This document shows positions 6,359 through 12,201 of a stretch of DNA of 12,201 nt, in pieces. The stretch is taken from the NCBI GenBank assembly GCA_002690755.1, contig NZFT01000107.1, positions 1-12,201 of the forward strand. Reading direction: 5' to 3'. The position numbers were made by a program, and so were the translations under genes. The notes below the pieces were generated by a model. That model ran no database searches. It was not told the origin of the DNA and was given only the letters and a program-made list of their open reading frames with translations. Numbering within the stretch: the first letter of the stretch is position 1; the number at the start of each line of letters is the position of its first letter. Source of the DNA: Phycisphaerae bacterium. Lineage in GTDB: Bacteria > Planctomycetota > Phycisphaerae > Phycisphaerales > SM1A02.

Positions 6359-6970
6359 ATGAAGAGCACCGTAATCGCGTCCGTCGTCATCGCCACCTTC
6401 CTTGGAGGATACGCCGCCGTCGACGCCCTGGATGCGGCGGCGCCCGATGTCCGGGCGGTCGTCGAAGCCGCCCGATCGAGCGTCGCCTCGGCCCTGCCCG
6501 CCCATTGCGAGGTGCCGTGCGGGATCTACGACGATCACGCGGAGATCGAGGGGATGCGGCTCGACGCGATGACCATGCGCAAGGCCTCGGCGCAGATCAC
6601 CGCACTCTCCGGCAAGGTCGATGCGGCCTCGCTCAACACCATCACCCGCTGGGCGATGGTGAAGGAGGAGCACGGACGGAAGTTGCAGCACACCGTCGCC
6701 TGGTACTTCGTCGCCCAGCGGGTGAAGGCGCCCGCGGGTGTGGACATCGCGGCGCGGGAGGGCTACCACCGGCAGCTCGCCGCCTTCCACCGAATCACGG
6801 TGGCCGCGATGAAGGCGGCCCAGAATCTCGGCCCCGCGGCCACCGACGAGTTGCTTGCCGCGATCGACGCGGTCGCACCCTGGTATCCCGCCAAGAAGGC
6901 GGATGCGGGCCTCTTGGAGGACCGCCATCTCGCGACGGAGGACGTCTGGCGCACGTCGCCCGGCGGTTGA
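6359..6970 (+). CDS. sodN: Nickel superoxide dismutase with long N-terminal leader
   Basis: NiSOD disproportionates superoxide using a nickel ion held by the N-terminal hook of the processed protein. The hook HCEVPCGIY is present at residues 49-57: His49, Cys50 and Cys54 would be the nickel ligands, with Tyr57 equivalent to Tyr9 of the Streptomyces enzyme. Arg97 in TRWAMVKEEH aligns with the conserved Arg47. The rest resembles the family's four-helix bundle, followed by a polar tail of about 22 residues. Activity needs cleavage just before His49, in ALPA-HC. The 48-residue leader far exceeds the 14-residue Streptomyces propeptide and contains a hydrophobic stretch at residues 4-20, suggesting export or membrane anchoring. 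No SodX-type maturation protease is encoded nearby. The start is set by GAGGAGA (6344-6350) eight bases before the ATG. The identification is strong; the cell location is inferred. Confidence 0.93.
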   Translation: MKSTVIASVVIATFLGGYAAVDALDAAAPDVRAVVEAARSSVASALPAHCEVPCGIYDDHAEIEGMRLDAMTMRKASAQITALSGKVDAASLNTITRWAMVKEEHGRKLQHTVAWYFVAQRVKAPAGVDIAAREGYHRQLAAFHRITVAAMKAAQNLGPAATDELLAAIDAVAPWYPAKKADAGLLEDRHLATEDVWRTSPGG

Positions 6971-6992
6971 TGAAACCGAACCGAACGCTTCG

Positions 6993-7030
6993 CGAGGCCT
7001 TCGCCTTCCCGTTGGGAGGCGAAGGTCTCG
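6993..7030 (+). terminator. Hairpin after sodN, possible terminator
   Basis: A 13-base stem with one G-U pair (6994-7006 with 7017-7029) plus an outer C-G pair encloses a ten-base loop, 22 bases after the sodN stop. The following bases (TTCGTG) are only weakly T-rich, so termination may be incomplete. Confidence 0.55.
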
Positions 7031-7073
7031 TTCGTGATGGAATCCGAAGCGTGGCCGGGTACGCTCTGGTGTC

Positions 7074-8171
7074 ATGACCGATCTGGATCGATATCACCGA
7101 CAGATGCGTCTGCCCGGCATCGGGGCGGAAGGCCAGGCCCGGCTCGGACGCGGCTCGGTGTTCATCGCCGGATGCGGGGCGTTGGGGACCGTGGCCGCCG
7201 ATCTCCTCGGTCGGGCGGGCGTCGGCACGCTCGTCATCGCCGATCGCGATCTCGTCGAGCCGACCAACCTGCAGCGGCAGACGCTCTTCACCGAGCGCGA
7301 CGCCTCCAGGTCGACGCCGAAGGCCGAGGCGGCGCGACTTCGCCTGGCGCAGGCCAATTCGAACGTCCGGGTCCGGGCGTTCGTCGAGGAGATCGACTCG
7401 GGGACGATCGAGTCGCTCGCGGAGGGATGCGATCTCATCCTCGACGGATTGGACAACTTCGAGACGCGATATCTGTTGAACGACTTCGCGGTCGCCACCG
7501 GCGTTCCGTACCTCTACGGCGCGGGTGTCGCCACGCAGGGAATGTCCATGCCGGTGCTTTCGCGGCGCGGTCCGGGAGCCTCGGCGACGATTCGCTGGAA
7601 CGAGGCCGAAGCGACCCCGTGTCTCCGATGTCTCTTTCCGACGCCCCCGCCGGCGGGAAGCACGCCGACCTGCGACACCGCCGGGGTGTTGGGATCCGTC
7701 ACCATGACGGTCGCGGCTCACCAGGCGACCCAGGCGATCAAACTCCTGGTGGGGGACGTCGCGGCCGTCGACCGCTCGCTTCGTTCGTTCGACCTCTGGA
7801 CCAACGTCAATCGAGCCCTCGGCATCTCGGAGTCGACCGATCCCGATTGTCCATGTTGCGTTCGCGGGCGGTTCGAGCATCTCGATGCGCCGGCGTCGGC
7901 GACGCGGATCCTCTGCGGGCGAAATGCGGTCCAGATTCGAAGCGAAGCGGGCGACGATGAAATCGATCTCGACGCCGTCGCGGACCGGCTCGCGGAACTC
8001 GGGACGGTCGAAGCGGTCGACGGATCGATCCGGGGGCGACTGCGCGGCGAGCGTTCGCCGGATGGAGGCCCGGTGTCGGTGGTGGTGTTCTCGGACGGTC
8101 GGGCGATCATCGAAGGGGGCACCGACCCAGACTGGGCCCGCGGCGTTTTCGATCGCGTCGTCGGTCGATGA
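7074..8171 (+). CDS. E1-like adenylyltransferase, MoeB/ThiF/HesA family
   Basis: Enzymes of this family adenylate the C-terminal glycine of a ubiquitin-like sulfur carrier (MoaD, ThiS) for molybdopterin, thiamin or related sulfur transfer. The 365-residue protein has the nucleotide-binding loop IAGCGALG (residues 31-38), DRDLVEPTNLQRQ (57-69), the adenylation motif DGLDNFETR (124-132), zinc ligand pairs Cys183/Cys186 and Cys259/Cys262, and Cys200 in CDTAGVLG, equivalent to the sulfur-transfer cysteine of ThiF. From about residue 278 a C-terminal domain begins CGRNAVQI and ends in VVFSDGRAIIEGGTDPDWAR. Similar tails occur on some bacterial MoeB/ThiF-type proteins, and this is not a rhodanese domain. 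No sulfur-carrier gene lies beside it, so MoeB, ThiF and HesA cannot be told apart. No Shine-Dalgarno precedes the ATG; TACGCT eight bases upstream may be a -10 box, which would make the mRNA leaderless. Confidence 0.9.
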   Translation: MTDLDRYHRQMRLPGIGAEGQARLGRGSVFIAGCGALGTVAADLLGRAGVGTLVIADRDLVEPTNLQRQTLFTERDASRSTPKAEAARLRLAQANSNVRVRAFVEEIDSGTIESLAEGCDLILDGLDNFETRYLLNDFAVATGVPYLYGAGVATQGMSMPVLSRRGPGASATIRWNEAEATPCLRCLFPTPPPAGSTPTCDTAGVLGSVTMTVAAHQATQAIKLLVGDVAAVDRSLRSFDLWTNVNRALGISESTDPDCPCCVRGRFEHLDAPASATRILCGRNAVQIRSEAGDDEIDLDAVADRLAELGTVEAVDGSIRGRLRGERSPDGGPVSVVVFSDGRAIIEGGTDPDWARGVFDRVVGR

Positions 8172-8285
8172 CCCCCCGGCGGGCTCGGCGAGGCAGCGAC
8201 TCGTTCGGCTAGACTCGGATCGGATCGAGGATGAGTTTCCTCTATCGCCCACATCGCCTCGAACCCCCGAAAGAGAGTTCCGCCA

Positions 8286-8810
8286 ATGCCGACCATGACC
8301 ACCAGCATCTTCGGAAACGCCATCGCCCGCGGCTCCACCATGAGCCTCGGATACATCCTCGGACTCGCGGAGGACATTCCCGCGGATCACTGGCACGACA
8401 AGTGCATGGACGGGATGAATCATCCCGCGTTCATCTACGGTCACCTCGCCATCTACCCCAACCGCGTTCTTGGTGCATTCCTCGACCGCGAGGACCTCGT
8501 GGTCGAGTGCCCGTTCGACGCCGCGCCGCTCGGGCAGGGCGAGGATGGCGCCGGTGACCAGGCGCTCTACCCGGCGAAGGATCTGGTGCTTCCGTTCATG
8601 AAGGAACGGTACGAGACGATCATCGGCATCCTTCCGGAGGTTCCTTCGTCCGTGTTTTCGGCGCCGAACCCGATGGAAGGGAAGTTCGCCGAGATGCTTC
8701 CGACCCGGGGCGACGCCGTGAGCTTCATGATGAACAACCACATCATGATGCACGCGGGTCAGGTGAGCTTCTGGCGTCGCGGCATGGGCATGGGCTCCCT
8801 GAATCCCTGA
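8286..8810 (+). CDS. DinB-like four-helix protein
   Basis: The 174-residue product looks like a member of the DinB/YfiT superfamily: small four-helix bundles that often bind a metal and include thiol-dependent S-transferases and many proteins of unknown role. Possible metal ligands are His53 in the helix HPAFIYGHLAIYPN and His152/His156 in NNHIMMHAGQVSFWRRG, the last fitting the family's HxxxHxGQ-like final helix with its following Arg pair. The N-terminus is open and lacks a signal peptide, so it should be cytoplasmic. The start has AAAGAGAG (8270-8277) eight bases upstream. It follows the E1-like gene by 114 bases, and TAGACT at 8210-8215 may be its -10 box. It is closed by a strong terminator. 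The family call rests on pattern, not alignment; the substrate is unknown. Confidence 0.75.
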   Translation: MPTMTTSIFGNAIARGSTMSLGYILGLAEDIPADHWHDKCMDGMNHPAFIYGHLAIYPNRVLGAFLDREDLVVECPFDAAPLGQGEDGAGDQALYPAKDLVLPFMKERYETIIGILPEVPSSVFSAPNPMEGKFAEMLPTRGDAVSFMMNNHIMMHAGQVSFWRRGMGMGSLNP

Positions 8811-8828
8811 ATCAACCATGAAATCCGG

Positions 8829-8865
8829 ACGCTCCGAGGGCCAGAAAGGTCCTCGGAGCGTTTTC
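8829..8865 (+). terminator. Strong intrinsic terminator after the DinB-like gene
   Basis: A 14-base stem with one G-U pair (8829-8842 with 8848-8861) closes an AGAAA loop and runs into TTTTC. It starts 18 bases after the stop codon at 8810 and separates this gene from the one at 8904. Confidence 0.92.
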
Positions 8866-8903
8866 ATGTCCGAAGCGGACCGCCCGCCTTCAGGAGCCCC
8901 GGC

Positions 8904-11354
8904 ATGCAGCATCACTCGATGACCAGTCTCTTCCGTCTGCTCGTGATCGCGGTCGCGCTGCTCGGGATCCGGGCTGCGGCCTTCGGGCAGGGCGCCTCTG
9001 GCGAGGTTCCGGATCCGATGGGGCTCCGCGAAACGCGTGAGTTGTTTGAACGCTACGTCGATCTCGACGATTCGGACTGGCTGCTGATCGAGGCGATGCA
9101 CGACGACTATCTCGCGGACTTCGAGACGCTTCGGGACGGGCCGATCGCCGCTTTTCTCGAGGTCGGTCGCGCGTTACGGGCCTCCAACACCGGAATGATG
9201 CCCTCGCTCGAACGGCTTGAAGACTACTTCGACGCGTGGCGGTCCGTGGTCGGCAGCGTGCATCGACTCGACGAGCGGTTCTTCGCGTCCGTGGCGGCGA
9301 TCGTGGGGGAGGAAGCCGTCGAGGGCGTGGAACGGGCGAGGCTAGTGCGCCGGCGGCGGGCGGATGCCGCCGCGGTCATGGGCGGGCTCTCGCTCCGCGA
9401 CACCTCGCTCGACGACGCGTTCTGGTCGATGACGCCGACGGCGGAGGAATTCGCCGCGGTCGACGACGTCCTGCGGGGGCTCGAGTCCTCGACGCCCAGA
9501 CTGGTCAGGGCGGTCGCGGTGGGGACCGTCGAGTCGATCCTCGAGGTCGCCCGCCGACTGGAAAAGGCGGGTTACGGCGGTGTCACCGAGGCGGACATGA
9601 ACGATGGCGACCGCGGTCGGGAGATCATGCAGGCGGTCTCGGAGGCGTATGCCGGCGCGATGTCGGAGATCTATGATTCCCGGGCGAAGCTCATGGATCG
9701 AGAGATCGCGGCCGCCCGATTGTTTCGCGATCGGCTCGAACCGGCACGCTGGAGGAAGATCAAACGCCGCTGGGCGACGAGGACCTTCCCCGAGGCCCAC
9801 ATCGGTTTCGAGATCGGGGGCGATGGTCCGGGCGTGGAGAAGATCGCGGCGGAGGTGCGGGCGCTGCTGCCCGAGGATTCGCGGGACCGCGTGATCGTCG
9901 ACGAGATTTTGTCGGCCTGGTACCGGAACGACGACCGGTTGACGGATCAGATGATCGTGTTGGGACGCGACATCATGCGGGTGCTCTTCGAACAGAACGG
10001 CCTGCAGAACGGCCCGGTGCTCGAGGACGAGCTCGAGGCCATGGCGAGCTCGCGGCAGGCCTTGCGAGCGAAGACGACCGAGTCGTTGATCGCGTTGCTT
10101 CCCGAGGCGTCGCGGGAAGCGGTGATGTCCGATCTCGCCGGCCGGGAGGCCACGGGTGAAGCGGGGCGGGACGGAAGTCGCGCCGGGGTCGCCGAGGGTG
10201 GCGTCGCGGTCGATGACGCGCCTCTGGAAGCAGGGCCGGGCGGATCGACCTTTCGGATCGTGAACCCCATCGCGATCGACGAACTGGAGTTCATGCTCGA
10301 CCTTTTCGGCCTCGAGGCCACCGATCGGGACGTGGCCCGATCGTTGCACGCCGACTACCTCGACGCGTGGGCCGGCGAGGTGGCGCCGATCCTCGAGGTC
10401 GCGGCGGCCCGGACCCCCTACGAGGACGACGATGCGTTCGGCGAGGAGGCGCTTCTCCAGAACGACGAGTATCTCGCCGCCGTTCAGGCGACGCGGCGGC
10501 TCGACGATCGACTCTTCGACGACTTCGCCACCGCCATCGGAACGTCGATCACGCCGGCGCGGCTCGAGGCGGTGCGGCTCCAGCGGATCTTCGATCGGGC
10601 GATCGACGTCGAGTCGCTCTCTTCGACGGGGGTTTTCGCCGCCAGCGCTCCCGAGAAGAGCCCGTTCGAGATCATCGATGGGATGGACTTCGATCCGACG
10701 ACCCGTGCGAACGCGATCGCCGCGTTGCTGCCGGAGGTTCCCGGTCTCCGCGAGGCCTATTCGGGGGCCGACGCGGCTCGGATCGACGTCGCTCGACGGG
10801 ACATCCTCGATTCGGTGGCGTACGACGAGAAGAAGATCGACTACCTGGGTTTCACGAGGGCGGTGAACCGGCGAGCCCTGAAGATTCTCGGTGACCGAGA
10901 GCGTCGACGGGCGCGGATCGAGGCCGTGATGCTCGAAGCAGTCGTGCCGTCGCTCGAATCGCGGCCGTCGATCGAACTGGGGTTCGAGATGGCCGACCGG
11001 GGCATGCACTCGCCCGGCGACGCCCGGACGACCGGCGTCGTGCGGGGTGCCCTGCGGCTCCCGACGCTCGAATCCGGGCAGATCGACACGCTCGCCACGA
11101 TCCTGCGCGAGCATCTCGAACGCGAACTGGATCTGGTGGCCCGCGCCCGGACGCTTCGGCTCGACTCGTCGCGCATGCCGGAGATCGCGGAGATCGAAGG
11201 CGGCGTGAGCACCCGGTACGGCGCTGAGCAGGCGTTCGCACAGGAACTCGGGAAGCTGGTCTTCCAGCGAGATGAGTTGCGGGAGCGGCTGCGAAATCGA
11301 GTGCTTTCGACGCTCTCCGACGAGCAGCGTCGAGCGATCGATGCGAGTCGCTGA
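8904..11354 (+). CDS. Large exported helical protein with internal tandem duplication (816 aa)
   Basis: No known family is recognised. Residues 1-29 form a signal peptide: a short N-terminal part with Arg11, a hydrophobic core ([11 protein letters not shown]) and a likely cut near AAAFGQG, so the protein is probably periplasmic. The mature part is almost wholly helical and highly charged, without further membrane segments. Two diverged copies of one unit cover residues about 41-410 and 456-814, joined by a Gly/Ala-rich linker (411-455). Matching landmarks are MHDDYLADF (65-73) with LHADYLDAW (481-489), RLDERFF (121-127) with RLDDRLF (532-538), GFEIGGDG (301-308) with GFEMADRG (693-700), and [10 protein letters not shown] (398-407) with LSDEQRRAI (804-812). 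AGGAG (8892-8896) seven bases upstream sets the start. It stands between a terminator and glpK, which gives no hint of function. A structural or chaperone-like role would be speculation. Confidence 0.88.
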   Translation: MQHHSMTSLFRLLVIAVALLGIRAAAFGQGASGEVPDPMGLRETRELFERYVDLDDSDWLLIEAMHDDYLADFETLRDGPIAAFLEVGRALRASNTGMMPSLERLEDYFDAWRSVVGSVHRLDERFFASVAAIVGEEAVEGVERARLVRRRRADAAAVMGGLSLRDTSLDDAFWSMTPTAEEFAAVDDVLRGLESSTPRLVRAVAVGTVESILEVARRLEKAGYGGVTEADMNDGDRGREIMQAVSEAYAGAMSEIYDSRAKLMDREIAAARLFRDRLEPARWRKIKRRWATRTFPEAHIGFEIGGDGPGVEKIAAEVRALLPEDSRDRVIVDEILSAWYRNDDRLTDQMIVLGRDIMRVLFEQNGLQNGPVLEDELEAMASSRQALRAKTTESLIALLPEASREAVMSDLAGREATGEAGRDGSRAGVAEGGVAVDDAPLEAGPGGSTFRIVNPIAIDELEFMLDLFGLEATDRDVARSLHADYLDAWAGEVAPILEVAAARTPYEDDDAFGEEALLQNDEYLAAVQATRRLDDRLFDDFATAIGTSITPARLEAVRLQRIFDRAIDVESLSSTGVFAASAPEKSPFEIIDGMDFDPTTRANAIAALLPEVPGLREAYSGADAARIDVARRDILDSVAYDEKKIDYLGFTRAVNRRALKILGDRERRRARIEAVMLEAVVPSLESRPSIELGFEMADRGMHSPGDARTTGVVRGALRLPTLESGQIDTLATILREHLERELDLVARARTLRLDSSRMPEIAEIEGGVSTRYGAEQAFAQELGKLVFQRDELRERLRNRVLSTLSDEQRRAIDASR

Positions 11355-11401
11355 ATCGTCCGGATCGGAACTGCGTAGGATGGTGGGCGGAGGAACCACC
11401 G

Positions 11402-12201
11402 ATGCCCGGAAGATACGTACTCGCCCTCGATGAGGGAACCAGCAGCTGTCGGTCGATCGTGTTCGATTCCGACGGTGGGATGAAAGGGGTCGCCCAGACC
11501 GAATTCACCCAGTACTTTCCGCGACCCGGACTCGTCGAACACGACGCGAACGAGATCTGGGAGAAGCAGCTGGGCACCGCTCGCGAGGCGATCGCGAAGG
11601 CGGGCATCGACGCGAGCGAGATCGCCGCGATCGGGATCACGAACCAGCGGGAGACGATCGTGGTCTGGGATCGTTCGACCGGTGAACCGATTCACCGGGC
11701 GATCGTCTGGCAGGATCGACGGACCAGCGAATTCACGGAGCAGCTGAAGGCCGCCGGGCACGAGCCCGACGTGCAGGCCCGGACCGGACTGGTGCTCGAT
11801 CCCTACTTCTCCGGGAGCAAGCTGAAGTGGATTCTCGACGAGGTCCCCGGGGCCCGCGAGCGGGCCGGGCGCGGCGAGCTCGCGGCGGGCACCATCGACT
11901 GCTGGCTGCTCTGGAAACTCACCGGTGGTGCGGTGCACGCGACCGATCCGAGCAACGCCTGCCGGACCCTGCTCTGGAACATCCACGACGGCGACTGGGA
12001 CGACACGTTGCGGTCGCTGTTCGACGTGCCGCGGGAGATTCTCCCCGAGGTCGTCGCCTCGAGCGGTGTGGCGGGCGGGTCGACCCCGGATCTGCTCGGT
12101 GCGTCGATCCCCATCGCGGGGATCGTGGGCGATCAGCAGGCGGCCCTGTTCGGGCAGCTCTGCACGCACGACGGAATGGTGAAGAACACCTACGGCACCG
12201 G
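11402..12201 (+). CDS. glpK: Glycerol kinase, N-terminal 266 codons (runs off the window)
   Basis: GlpK phosphorylates glycerol to glycerol-3-phosphate, linking glycerol uptake to glycolysis and phospholipid synthesis. The frame starts at ATG 11402 with GGAGG (11390-11394) seven bases upstream and is open to the window edge, covering the first half of a roughly 500-residue protein. FGGY-kinase signatures are in order: [16 protein letters not shown] near the N-terminus, [11 protein letters not shown] with the glycerol-contacting Arg-Glu pair, [19 protein letters not shown] with the substrate Tyr, a [10 protein letters not shown] block, and [13 protein letters not shown] with the catalytic Asp, then NTYGT at the edge. 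The first motif reads DEGTSS where most bacterial enzymes have DQGTTS. The remaining C-terminal half is not visible. A TAGGAT at 11376-11381 may be its -10 box. The glycerol kinase call is firm over other FGGY kinases. Confidence 0.95.
   Translation, partial: MPGRYVLALDEGTSSCRSIVFDSDGGMKGVAQTEFTQYFPRPGLVEHDANEIWEKQLGTAREAIAKAGIDASEIAAIGITNQRETIVVWDRSTGEPIHRAIVWQDRRTSEFTEQLKAAGHEPDVQARTGLVLDPYFSGSKLKWILDEVPGARERAGRGELAAGTIDCWLLWKLTGGAVHATDPSNACRTLLWNIHDGDWDDTLRSLFDVPREILPEVVASSGVAGGSTPDLLGASIPIAGIVGDQQAALFGQLCTHDGMVKNTYGT

Noticed and set aside
6795..9101. Very long minus-strand open frame opposite the sodN end, the E1-like gene and the DinB-like gene
   Set aside because: It spans several well-supported plus-strand genes and a strong terminator, and its translation is Arg/Gly/Pro-rich without domains.
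9342..12169. Two long minus-strand open frames opposite the 816-residue gene and glpK
   Set aside because: Antisense shadows of a signal-peptide protein and of glycerol kinase; composition is typical of a shadow frame.

Overview
The window is GC-rich bacterial chromosome, with coding third positions mostly G or C. It is densely packed and built mainly from conserved housekeeping genes. The style of the genes suggests a planctomycete, perhaps a Phycisphaerae-type lineage: a plant/chlamydia-like GLSLG form of FabD, an E1-like enzyme with a C-terminal tail, an exported nickel superoxide dismutase and a large helical exported protein of no known family. This placement is inference. No 16S rRNA gene or other decisive marker is present.

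Left part, minus strand (about 124-3769): a classic lipid-synthesis operon reads right to left as rpmF (L32), plsX, fabH, fabD. It is followed by a small lipoprotein gene that overlaps the end of fabD. A promoter with a perfect TTGACA -35 box lies upstream of rpmF. PlsX makes acyl-phosphate for phospholipid synthesis, FabD makes malonyl-ACP and FabH starts the fatty acid chain. The first 123 bases hold triplet microsatellites and could not be assigned to a gene.

Centre (3820-5620): rnhA (RNase HI) is divergent from rpmF. It is followed by a short str operon with its own sigma70-like promoter, rpsL (S12) and rpsG (S7), closed by a strong intrinsic terminator. No fusA or tuf follows in the window. 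S12 has Arg at position 88, where most bacteria have Lys. The 227-base rpsL-rpsG spacer carries an 18-base perfect palindrome.

Right part (5736-12201): an unrecognised 201-codon minus-strand gene lies head to head with sodN, a nickel superoxide dismutase with an unusually long hydrophobic leader. Next come an E1-like adenylyltransferase (MoeB/ThiF/HesA type), a DinB-like protein with a strong terminator, an 816-residue exported protein made of two diverged copies of one roughly 370-residue unit, and the start of glpK (glycerol kinase), which runs off the window.

No tRNA, rRNA, IS element, prophage or CRISPR array was seen, and there is no obvious multi-gene defence or mobile system. The points most worth a second look are the exported NiSOD and its head-to-head partner, the duplicated exported protein, and the S12 Arg88 allele.
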